Source: CAWJHE01 sp964614855
GTDB lineage: Bacteria; Chloroflexota; Anaerolineae; Anaerolineales; UBA4823
Length of the DNA: 9,117 bases
Assembly: GCA_964614855.1 (NCBI GenBank)
Contig: CAZTMX010000113.1
Span: 1-9,117 of the forward strand
Direction: 5' to 3'
Numbering within the stretch: position 1 is the first letter of the stretch; the number at the start of each line of letters is the position of its first letter. The position numbers were made by a program, and so were the translations under genes. The notes under the pieces were generated by a model. That model was not told where the DNA came from. It saw only the letters and a list, made by a program, of their open reading frames with translations, and did not search any database. This document shows, in pieces, positions 1 to 5,778 of this stretch.

Positions 1-263
1 CCCCCAAGAGCGTGTAAAGGTTCATTGTTTCGCTGGAGGCTGCGGAGTGGCAAGCGGAGGGGGTTGGCGGCAGGCGGTCGCGTTCGTTGCGATCCGCCGT
101 TTTGACGCCCCACCCGGAGCGCAGCCCGGAGCATAAGCCGACAGCGAAGGGGGTGGGGGGATGCCACGCGGCGGGGGGCGGGGGCGACAGGGCGCACAAG
201 GAGCGGGCACTCTTTACGGGGATTGTCTTTTTCGACAGGTTAGAAGTATTTTGTCGAAGCGCC

Positions 264-303
264 GCGCTGGTCTGACGAGCCGACAGACGAGCCTGTCCAG
301 CGC
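264..303. repeat. Inverted repeat, 7 bp arms with inner stem
   Basis: GCGCTGG at 264-270 is complementary to CCAGCGC at 297-303. Inside, TCTG (271-274) can extend the stem by pairing with CAGA (284-287), leaving 288-296 as a bulge. The direct repeat GACGAGCC (274-281, 286-293) lies within the same element. Confidence 0.45.
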
Positions 304-475
304 CAGCGCGCCCAGACCCTGGGGGCTGAGGCGCAAGGGGGGAAAAAGTATTATTCCGCTTGCTGTGTACTTTGGAGCGGAGCGCCGCGCCAAGCTGGGC
401 AGCGAAGTGGAAGGAGTGGAGGCGCGCCGCCCGATCTGTAACCCGAGTGGGCAGGCGCTTTCCTTGCCCCGAGGG

Positions 476-521
476 CGCAGATTGCCCCAGAGCAGTTCTA
501 TAAGCGGCGGGGCAATCTGCG
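476..521. repeat. Perfect 13 bp inverted repeat
   Basis: CGCAGATTGCCCC at 476-488 is the exact reverse complement of GGGGCAATCTGCG at 509-521, with a 20-base loop. No T-run follows on either strand, so it is not a simple intrinsic terminator. It is the strongest perfect hairpin in the left region and the first of a series running to 692. Confidence 0.7.
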
Positions 522-527
522 GGGAGG

Positions 528-573
528 GCTAGCGCGCAGAAGCGGGGGGAACGGAGCAACGAGCGGCGCTAGC
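528..573. repeat. 8 bp inverted repeat
   Basis: GCTAGCGC at 528-535 pairs exactly with GCGCTAGC at 566-573 across a 30-base loop. It begins 6 bases after the 476-521 hairpin. A smaller stem, GGCGC (611-615) with GCGCC (623-627), follows. Confidence 0.5.
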
Positions 574-647
574 GAAGCGACCAGCGTAGGATTGGCGCCG
601 CCGCGCTTTGGGCGCGTTCTGTGCGCCGAAAGCGCCGAGCGCAACTT

Positions 648-692
648 CTGGCAGCGGTTTGGCTGTCAACTTTGCAGCCAATCCGCTGCCAG
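648..692 (+). terminator. Candidate intrinsic terminator (long stem-loop plus T-run)
   Basis: CTGGCAGCGG (648-657) pairs with CCGCTGCCAG (683-692), two of the next three positions also pair, and GGCTG (661-665) pairs with CAGCC (675-679). This gives a stem of about 18 bp with one mismatch and a 9-base loop. On the plus strand a T-rich run starts 7 bases after the stem (699-707). On the minus strand, the sense of the nearby kelch gene, no T-run follows. It therefore fits a plus-strand transcript arising in the left region, although no gene is seen there. The gap between stem and T-run is longer than usual, which lowers confidence in termination but not in the hairpin. Confidence 0.5.
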
Positions 693-742
693 TAAAGGTT
701 TTTATTTCAATTTGCAGCTAGATTTCGACATATACACTTGAA

Positions 743-754
743 GCGATGCATCGC
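743..754. repeat. 12 bp perfect palindrome
   Basis: GCGATGCATCGC is its own reverse complement. The 8-mer GAAGCGAT overlaps its left edge (740-747) and recurs at 769-776, just beyond the kelch gene's 3' end. It could be a protein-binding site or part of a small repeat. No function is assigned. Confidence 0.4.
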
Positions 755-781
755 GCGATGTAGGAGTCGAAGCGATCAATG

Positions 782-2506
782 CTATCTGATTATCAGAGGA
801 AGATAGAACAAGTTGGGGGCGCTGTAGATGGCGGAGATGTTCCCAGCGTTATCGATGAAACGGACGAAAACTGAAATCGCACCGCTCATGTTCCAGAGGT
901 AGGTATCCGAGAAGGGTTCCCAGGCTGCATCGGTGAAATCTGGGTGGGAACTAATCTGCATACTGGCGATTCCGCTCAAGGTGTCTGTGGCGATCAGGTG
1001 GAGGGTGACCTGGCCAGAAAAGCCAGTGGTTGTCTCAATGGTAAGACTTCCGGTAGGGGCAGTGGTGTCGACATCGACGGATCCTATGACTATATCAGCA
1101 ACCTGGTTGTAGATGTCACGCAATCGGAGGTGGATGGGGATATTCTCGGCATCTGTACCAGCATTCCAGGTTGTCTCGATCTTGACACCGCTGGACAGGT
1201 CAAGCCAATCCCCCCAATTTTGGCCATCTGAACTGAGGGCAGCGGCAGCGATGGGGGCACGTGAGGAAGTGCCGATGATCTGCACAGGAATCAGGCTATT
1301 GTTGACCCAGCCGGATGGAAGGGTTAGGGTACCGGTTAGCGTGTTTTCAGGGTAAATAGTTCCAATTTCTGCGCTATTGATGGCGGAAGATACACCGTCA
1401 TAACCACCTGAAACAAGCACCTGAGTGTCATTTAACAATTCGGCGGCGTGATAACGACGGTTGGTGTTCATGGGTGCTATCATGCTCCAGGTGAATGTGG
1501 ATGGATCGTAAAGCTCGGTGATTTTGAGAACCGTATTTTCTATGGAGCCGCCGGTGACCAAAACATTTCCGGTACCCAGGGTAGTTCCCGTGTGTTCTTT
1601 TCGAGGGTAATTCATGCTGGTGGTCAATGACCAGGTTCCGGGGGATGGATCGTATATTTCGGTGGTAGCAAGCTCTGCGTTGTTATAAATACCTCCGGTT
1701 ACGATCACTTGACCGTTGAGCAGCGTATTCATCGTATGATAATAACGACCGATGCTCAAATCACTTGAGGGGAGCCAGATGCCAACCAGCGGATCAAACC
1801 TTTCGGTTGTGTTCAAGGCTACGCCCGATGCAGAGCCTCCGACAAGAAGAACTTTTCCATCGTTTAATAATGCAGAAGTAGGTCGATACCTTCCTGTATG
1901 AATGGTCCCGGTTAGGCTCCAAGTACCAGCGGAAGGTTCAAATAGATAAGTGTCTTCGAAATAAATGCCGGTTGGATACCCATCCCATCCACCAGATAAT
2001 AAAACTTTGCCATCATCTAGTAATGTGGTTGAAAATCCTTGACGCCACCCATTGATGCTTCCGGTTGGGGTCCAGGTTTCAGTAGATGGATTATAAATTT
2101 CTGCTGTTAAAAGAGGGTTGCCCAATACATCGCCGCCAACAGCCAGAACTTTTCCATCATCCAGAACAGTTAATGTATGGCCGGTTCGGCTGATGTTCAT
2201 GTTTCCTGTCAGACGCCATGTGCCTGTGGTTGGGTCATAGAGCTCAGCACTGGCACCATAGATTGGGTCGAAGGTGTCTCCTGAGGTTAGGATAAGCCCG
2301 GTTTGAAGCCTTACCATTTTGTGTTGTCTACGGGCAAAGTTCATGCTGCCGGTAGGGGTGAAAGTGGACCAGAAGGGTGTTGTAACGGATGCGGTGAATT
2401 CTGTGGTGGGTGTTTCGGATGCTTGTGCGGTGAATTGGAAGGATGGAGGGATTATGAGTATGGCGAGGAAGGTTAATATTAAGGTTATCTTCACGGAATT
2501 TATCAT
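782..2506 (-). CDS. Secreted kelch-repeat beta-propeller protein with Ig-like C-terminus
   Basis: This 574-residue protein begins with a signal peptide: a basic start, a hydrophobic core at about residues 7-25, and a probable signal peptidase I site AQA|SE after residue 29. Residues about 50-385 hold seven repeats of 45-50 residues, each with a GxVLxxGG-type strand and a closing Y/F-(D/N/E)-P-x-x-x-x-W segment, as in kelch/galactose-oxidase-like propellers. Residues about 390-565 look like one or two Ig-like beta domains (TAPTGSLTI onset, RFIDNAGNIS close). The protein ends in FYLPLIIR, a tail I associate with exported Chloroflexota proteins. The start is supported by GGGGAG (2513-2518) 6 bases before the ATG. 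No catalytic residues are recognisable, so a binding or surface role is inferred. The gene is probably transcribed alone or after the 2680-3045 gene. Confidence 0.9.
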   Translation of the reverse strand: MINSVKITLILTFLAILIIPPSFQFTAQASETPTTEFTASVTTPFWSTFTPTGSMNFARRQHKMVRLQTGLILTSGDTFDPIYGASAELYDPTTGTWRLTGNMNISRTGHTLTVLDDGKVLAVGGDVLGNPLLTAEIYNPSTETWTPTGSINGWRQGFSTTLLDDGKVLLSGGWDGYPTGIYFEDTYLFEPSAGTWSLTGTIHTGRYRPTSALLNDGKVLLVGGSASGVALNTTERFDPLVGIWLPSSDLSIGRYYHTMNTLLNGQVIVTGGIYNNAELATTEIYDPSPGTWSLTTSMNYPRKEHTGTTLGTGNVLVTGGSIENTVLKITELYDPSTFTWSMIAPMNTNRRYHAAELLNDTQVLVSGGYDGVSSAINSAEIGTIYPENTLTGTLTLPSGWVNNSLIPVQIIGTSSRAPIAAAALSSDGQNWGDWLDLSSGVKIETTWNAGTDAENIPIHLRLRDIYNQVADIVIGSVDVDTTAPTGSLTIETTTGFSGQVTLHLIATDTLSGIASMQISSHPDFTDAAWEPFSDTYLWNMSGAISVFVRFIDNAGNISAIYSAPNLFYLPLIIR

Positions 2507-2536
2507 GCTTTGCTCCCCTTTTCTTTTGGTTGATGA

Positions 2537-2593
2537 CTATGGATTACATGAGACGGTTTTTTCTCTGCCATTGAATATTTGGCTGGTCCGCAT
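2537..2593 (-). CDS. Possible 18-residue leader peptide upstream of kelch gene
   Basis: An ATG at 2593 is preceded by a full AGGAGG (2603-2608) at 9 bases and opens an 18-codon frame (MRTSQIFNGREKTVSCNP) ending in TAG 30 bases before the kelch start codon. The good ribosome binding site and upstream position suggest a leader peptide. However, the only candidate promoter (2613-2641) would start transcripts at about 2606, inside that ribosome binding site. One of the two calls is probably wrong. Confidence 0.2.
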   Translation of the reverse strand: MRTSQIFNGREKTVSCNP

Positions 2594-2612
2594 AGGTCAC
2601 GGCCTCCTATTG

Positions 2613-2641
2613 ATTTTAGATGATAACGTCAGAAACAACAA
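2613..2641 (-). promoter_or_regulatory. Candidate promoter for kelch gene
   Basis: On the minus strand TTGTTG (2636-2641) and TAAAAT (2613-2618) are separated by exactly 17 bases, matching the -10 hexamer at 5 of 6 and the -35 at 3 of 6 positions. Transcription would begin about 100 bases before the kelch start codon. This is a match by eye only. Confidence 0.3.
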
Positions 2642-2679
2642 GAGAATGTAGGGATGTGGCGAAGAACTATTGGACTGAT

Positions 2680-3045
2680 TCAGGCGATTTTGAGTTCCTC
2701 GACGATGTCGGCGATGGCCTGGGAGATGGTGTCGAGGAGGCGAGAGTCGGTGTCACCGTGGATGAGGCGCTGTTTGTAGATCATGTTGGCGAGACGGTGG
2801 GAGGAGGCGCTGAGGGTGTTGAGGAGGGTCATGGCCTGGTCGAGGTCGGTGATGCCGTCGGCGAGGGCTAGGACACGGCGGGTGACGGCGCGCAGCATGG
2901 CGATCTCGGATTCGAGGTCGGTGGGGGAGGTGAGGGTGAGGTCGTCGTTTTCGGCTTTATGGAGGTAGCGGGAGTAGAAGCCGTGACGGAGGGCGTTGGT
3001 GTTGCGGGGTTGGGCGCCGCGTTTGCGAGGGGATGAGGGGGTCAT
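2680..3045 (-). CDS. Small conserved hypothetical protein with GAQPxNTNALxHGFYSR N-terminus
   Basis: This protein has 121 residues. Its N-terminus is basic and carries RGAQPRNTNALRHGFYSR at about residues 8-25. That resembles the G-A-P-x-G-N-x-N-A-x-x-H-G-x-Y-S segment found at the start of some phage terminase small subunit-like and other mobile-element-associated proteins. The remainder (about 40-121) is predicted to be mostly helical and contains LESEIAMLRAVTRRVLALA and LLNTLSASSHRLANMIYKQ. I recall similar short proteins as multi-copy hypotheticals in Chloroflexota, but cannot check that here. The start ATG at 3045 has no clear ribosome binding site. The coding strand is rich in C, with mostly C- or G-ending codons, unlike the AT-rich genes to its right. 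The function is unknown; a DNA-binding or phage-derived role would be a guess. Confidence 0.7.
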   Translation of the reverse strand: MTPSSPRKRGAQPRNTNALRHGFYSRYLHKAENDDLTLTSPTDLESEIAMLRAVTRRVLALADGITDLDQAMTLLNTLSASSHRLANMIYKQRLIHGDTDSRLLDTISQAIADIVEELKIA

Positions 3046-3152
3046 AGATTATGCAGGTAAAAAATTTGACGATTGATTGCGAGATGTATAAAAATAACAG
3101 TAAGAGAAAAGAAATATAGGAATATATTAGCACAAATGATCTAAATTATCAA

Positions 3153-3176
3153 GGTAAATCTAAAATATGGTAAAAT
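3153..3176. promoter_or_regulatory. AT-rich repeated motif ahead of the protease-MazF operon
   Basis: GGTAAA occurs at 3153-3158 and again at 3169-3174, and TAAAAT occurs at 3161-3166 and 3171-3176. The 204-base gap 3046-3249 is the only place for this operon's control region unless a promoter lies inside the annotated frame. Repeated short motifs here could be an operator for autoregulation, as is common in toxin-antitoxin operons, but AT-rich DNA produces such repeats by chance. No good -35 hexamer is paired with either TAAAAT. Confidence 0.2.
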
Positions 3177-3249
3177 ATTAGGATCAAATTGTTGAAATAA
3201 ATCCATCCAATTCAAAACAACGCGTAATTGTAGCCTTTCACTAATAAAA

Positions 3250-4353
3250 TTGATTGGTTCAGGGAATTATTACTTAGGTAATTATTTCTTGTATAATATA
3301 GAGAAAGTACGCAAACAAGAAAATGATTTGTTCCTCAACCACGAGGGTATAATTTTGACATCAACAGAATTTCTGCGGCATATAGAGAATATCAGGGGAT
3401 CGAAGGTCATTACATTTGTGACAGCGGATCAGGTTAATTCGCCATTTACCGCAAAAATGGCGATGGATACGATTCCCTTCATCTATGAACATTTGCGGAA
3501 TATTGGTCGACCAGAAAAATTAGACATATTTATTTATAGCCAAGGCGGAGATACGATCGTTCCCTGGAGGATAGTAACACTAGCGCGCGAGCATTGTAAG
3601 AAATTGGCGGTTCTAATTCCATACAAAGCACATAGCGCGGCAACCTTGTTAGCATTAGGAGCGGATGAAATCATCATGGGTGAAATGGGGGAACTTTCTC
3701 CAATTGATCCATCTATAGGAACACCTTTTAATCCAAAAGTCAATGATCAACCTGGTAACCCATCCATTGAAATTAGTGTTGAGGATGTTAATGGTTTCTT
3801 TAATTATGCAAAAGACCGTCTCGATATTTCTTCTGAAGATAATATGATCGATGCATTGGGGATGTTGGTAGAGAAATTACATCCACTTGCATTAGGTAGC
3901 GTGTATCGAAGTCATGCATTAATCCGAATGATGGCTAGTAAATTGCTTGGGCTGCATATGACCCAAAAAACAGGAAATGAAGAAATAACTATAATAGTTA
4001 ATAATCTTGCTGAAAAATTGTATTACCATAACTATTTTATCGGACGCCAAGAGGCGAAATCTCTCGGTCTAAAAGTCACCTATCCAGACGCGAACCTTGA
4101 AGAAGTTATGTGGAATTTATATTCGATATACAAGGAAGAAATGGGATTGGGACAGACCTTCGAACCAGGGCAGTATAATGCCTCAGGAGCGGAATTAACT
4201 AAACCTATAGCACTTATAGAAAGCGCAGGTTTGAGATCAAGCTTCACTAAGACGATAAAAATCAAACAAGCAAAGGCAGAGAAATCTGGTAGGATGGAAA
4301 TATCACTTCAGGAAAGCATCACACCATGGAAGACAGAAAAGAAAGTAAATTAG
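3250..4353 (+). CDS. SDH-family ClpP/crotonase-fold serine protease-like protein
   Basis: This 367-residue protein matches the SDH proteinase family (ClpP/SppA-like fold) by motif. IYSQGGD (about 95-101) is the glycine turn expected to form the oxyanion hole. AHSAATLLALGADEIIMG (127-144) carries the presumed nucleophile Ser129, and GELSPIDPSIG (147-157) follows. YYHNYFIGRQEAKSLGL (258-274) holds a candidate catalytic His260. There is no signal peptide or clear membrane segment, so a cytoplasmic location is inferred, although the mature family boundaries are uncertain. No ATG suits the start. The frame opens at 3196 and candidate TTG codons are 3250, 3289 and 3328; 3250 gives the longest product. 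It is the first gene of a three-gene unit, 11 bases from the next. Substrate unknown. Confidence 0.8.
   Translation: MIGSGNYYLGNYFLYNIEKVRKQENDLFLNHEGIILTSTEFLRHIENIRGSKVITFVTADQVNSPFTAKMAMDTIPFIYEHLRNIGRPEKLDIFIYSQGGDTIVPWRIVTLAREHCKKLAVLIPYKAHSAATLLALGADEIIMGEMGELSPIDPSIGTPFNPKVNDQPGNPSIEISVEDVNGFFNYAKDRLDISSEDNMIDALGMLVEKLHPLALGSVYRSHALIRMMASKLLGLHMTQKTGNEEITIIVNNLAEKLYYHNYFIGRQEAKSLGLKVTYPDANLEEVMWNLYSIYKEEMGLGQTFEPGQYNASGAELTKPIALIESAGLRSSFTKTIKIKQAKAEKSGRMEISLQESITPWKTEKKVN
3270..3297 (+). promoter_or_regulatory. Possible promoter inside the 5' end of the protease frame
   Basis: A perfect TATAAT sits at 3292-3297 with a weak TTACTT 16 bases upstream (3270-3275). If it is used, transcription would start near 3304 and the protease would have to begin at the TTG at 3328, just before the conserved region (NHEGIILTSTEFLRHI). 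The hexamer falls on codons for Tyr-Asn-Ile, so it may be coincidence. Confidence 0.2.
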
Positions 4354-4357
4354 GAGG
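4352..4357 (+). promoter_or_regulatory. Strong ribosome binding site that fixes the start of the middle gene
   Basis: AGGAGG overlaps the stop codon of the protease gene and lies 7 bases before the ATG at 4365. An earlier in-frame ATG at 4326 lies inside the protease gene and lacks such a site, so 4365 is the better start. Confidence 0.75.
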
Positions 4358-4364
4358 AAGTCAA

Positions 4365-4682
4365 ATGACTTACACTTCTGATCGTACTCAATGGCATGTC
4401 AAAGAAGCAAAATCTATAAATACTTCAGCATTTGGATTTAGCCTTACCGCTATGCCTGGATTTATCCTAATTGCGAAGGATGTTCCTCTCCTGGTTGAGG
4501 AAGAACGATTTAGTCAAGTAATAGAAAAACGTAATTTGACAAATCGCGAGAGAATAAAGTTGCTAAACAATGAAATGGAATTGTTAGAACTGTATTCTGA
4601 ATTTGCCAATGAGGATTTTCAATTAGCTAATATTGGTAATAATCATTATATTTCCATGATCGAGGATGAGGAAAAATCTTAA
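4365..4682 (+). CDS. Unrecognised 105-residue protein, candidate antitoxin of the MazF partner
   Basis: I do not recognise this family. The protein has 105 residues starting at the ATG at 4365. Its N-terminal half contains WHVKEAKSINTSAFGFSL and a short hydrophobic patch (about 22-36, interrupted by a proline) that is too short for a confident membrane segment. The second half, from about residue 45, looks helical and charged (ERFSQVIEKRNLTNRERIKLLNNEMELLEL), and the C-terminus is acidic (MIEDEEKS). Its stop overlaps the MazF start by one base (TAATG), the spacing typical of an antitoxin just before its toxin. It has no visible AbrB-type (MazE), ribbon-helix-helix or helix-turn-helix signature. 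Antitoxin function is inferred from position alone. It could instead be a substrate or adaptor of the upstream protease. Confidence 0.65.
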   Translation: MTYTSDRTQWHVKEAKSINTSAFGFSLTAMPGFILIAKDVPLLVEEERFSQVIEKRNLTNRERIKLLNNEMELLELYSEFANEDFQLANIGNNHYISMIEDEEKS

Positions 4683-5020
4683 TGAAGCGGGGGGAAATAT
4701 ATTTGGCAGATTTAAATCCTGTTAAAGGTTCTGAACAGGCCGGTCATAGGCCTGTTTTGATTTTTGAAGATGATAGACTAATTCCAGCAACTTTAATCGT
4801 CGTCGTCATTCCATTTACCACAAACCTTAGAATGGCAAAATTGCCGACATGCGTTTTAATTCCAAAAGGCGAAGGCGGGTTGAAACAGGATTCCATAGCT
4901 ATTTGCCATCAAATACGCGCTTTAGATAAACAAGGTTTACTGGATTTCTGGGGGATGCTTCCAAAGCACAGGATCCAAGAAATTGAAAAAACACTAAAAA
5001 TTACCTTAGGTATTAAATAA
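4682..5020 (+). CDS. MazF/PemK family endoribonuclease toxin
   Basis: This 112-residue protein has the usual length for MazF and the family signature throughout: KRGEIYLADLNPVKGSEQ at the N-terminus, GHRPVLI, a VVIPFTTNL strand, AKLPTCVLI, and LKQDSIAICHQIRALDKQ. Arg23 and Thr46 fall where the catalytic Arg25 and Thr48 of Bacillus subtilis MazF lie, so the enzyme appears intact. Members of the family cleave single-stranded RNA at short specific sequences and halt growth unless bound by an antitoxin. Its ATG overlaps the stop of the preceding gene by one base, implying translational coupling, with a weak GAGG about 10 bases upstream. The gene ends 27 bases from the convergent metallopeptidase gene. 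The target sequence cannot be predicted from these data. Confidence 0.93.
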   Translation: MKRGEIYLADLNPVKGSEQAGHRPVLIFEDDRLIPATLIVVVIPFTTNLRMAKLPTCVLIPKGEGGLKQDSIAICHQIRALDKQGLLDFWGMLPKHRIQEIEKTLKITLGIK

Positions 5021-5027
5021 CTAAGGT
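5003..5027 (+). terminator. Stem-loop across the mazF stop codon, possible terminator
   Basis: ACCTTAG (5003-5009) pairs perfectly with CTAAGGT (5021-5027) around an 11-base loop that contains the stop codon TAA (5018-5020). The following sequence is T-rich but not a clean run. The site lies between two convergent operons, where a terminator is expected, yet the stem is short and AT-rich. Confidence 0.35.
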
Positions 5028-5047
5028 TGATTTGGGTATTGTATTCT

Positions 5048-5773
5048 CTAATAATCCCAACTCTCATGTCCCAATGGCCAACGGTTTAGGTCTTCGCGGA
5101 TTTGTTTCCACTGTGGGAGATATCGATCCATCAGCGCAATGAAGCGGGCATTGTGTGTGGGCTCAAGCAAGTGCGCCATTTCGTGCACGAGGATGTATTC
5201 CAGGCATTCGTGCGGTTTTTTTGCCAGTTCTGTATTGAGGCGGATGCTGCCGGCCCTAGGATTGCAGCTGCCCCACCTGGTTTTCATGCGCCGAACATAA
5301 ATCCGATTGACCTTTACAGCCAGGATGCGCTCCCATTTTGCGATCAGGGGAAATGCCGCTTCCTTGAGTTGTTTGCGATACCATTCATCAATTAGCGCTT
5401 GCTTCTTCTTTTCATCTGATCCAGGGCGAACGCTCAAGAGGATGTGGGTATGCTTCAGCTCAATGGATGGCGATTCGTCCAGTTCGACAATCTCAAGCAG
5501 ATAGCGCTTCCCCCACAGATAATGGCTTTCACGATCCAAGTACTCGCGCGGGGTCTCGCGCTCCTGTTCACGGAGCTTTGCCTGCTGTTTCTTGATCCAA
5601 TCCAGCCTGGAGATGGCATAGACGCGGATGGTTCCCAGGCTCATGCTGAGCGGGGCTGATATACGCACACGGCCATGGGGAGGGTATACACTGAGGTGGA
5701 TGTTTTTGATGTCCTTGAGGACCACATCCACGGTTATTTCACCCAGTTCGATGTGATGGGTAAGGTCTGCCAT
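5048..5773 (-). CDS. YgjP-like (DUF45) zinc metallopeptidase after hsdR
   Basis: This protein has 241 residues from the ATG at 5773. An in-frame TTG at 5782 would add three residues but is poorly spaced from the upstream GAGAG. Near the C-terminus VHEMAHLLEPTHNARF holds the zinc-binding HExxH (His197, Glu198, His201) and a probable third ligand His207. The upstream KTRWGSC (about 164-170) and SIRLN...LAKKPHECLEYIL are typical of the YgjP/DUF45 family, whose fold resembles SprT-like and M48 peptidases. There is no signal peptide, so a cytosolic location is expected. The ATG lies 5 bases after the hsdR stop, so the gene is the last of the restriction operon. Genes of this family are often placed next to type I hsdR; their role there is not established, to my knowledge. 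Confidence 0.9.
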   Translation of the reverse strand: MADLTHHIELGEITVDVVLKDIKNIHLSVYPPHGRVRISAPLSMSLGTIRVYAISRLDWIKKQQAKLREQERETPREYLDRESHYLWGKRYLLEIVELDESPSIELKHTHILLSVRPGSDEKKKQALIDEWYRKQLKEAAFPLIAKWERILAVKVNRIYVRRMKTRWGSCNPRAGSIRLNTELAKKPHECLEYILVHEMAHLLEPTHNARFIALMDRYLPQWKQIREDLNRWPLGHESWDY

Positions 5774-5778
5774 CAAAA

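Larger units (their letters stand above)
1..781. other. GC-rich non-coding region with several inverted repeats
   Basis: I see no credible gene in this stretch. Open frames exist on both strands (for example 161-532 plus and 22-210 minus), but their products are low-complexity Arg/Gly/Pro/Ser-rich sequences of the kind any GC-rich DNA yields, and none has a convincing ribosome binding site. The stretch is visibly richer in GC than the kelch gene next to it. It contains a series of inverted repeats (264-303, 476-521, 528-573, 611-627, 648-692), a 12 bp palindrome (743-754) and a short direct repeat (GACGAGCC at 274-281 and 286-293). It could be a structured RNA, a multi-copy intergenic repeat, or decayed sequence. 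The sequence alone does not decide. Confidence 0.6.

Noticed and set aside
274..293. Repeated GACGAGCC as the start of a CRISPR-like array
   Set aside because: Only two 8-base copies 12 bases apart, with no further units and no spacers.
161..532. 123-codon plus-strand frame in the left region
   Set aside because: Low-complexity Arg/Gly/Ser/Pro-rich product, no ribosome binding site, overlaps hairpins; typical chance frame in GC-rich DNA.
944..1231. Plus-strand frame opposite the kelch gene
   Set aside because: Antisense to the conserved Ig-like portion of the kelch protein and without recognisable domains.
4326..4364. Upstream ATG extending the middle gene by 13 residues
   Set aside because: It lies inside the protease gene without a ribosome binding site, whereas ATG 4365 has AGGAGG at 7 bases.
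3046..5047. Transposon carrying the protease-MazF unit
   Set aside because: No transposase and no terminal inverted repeats or target duplications could be found by eye at the island edges.
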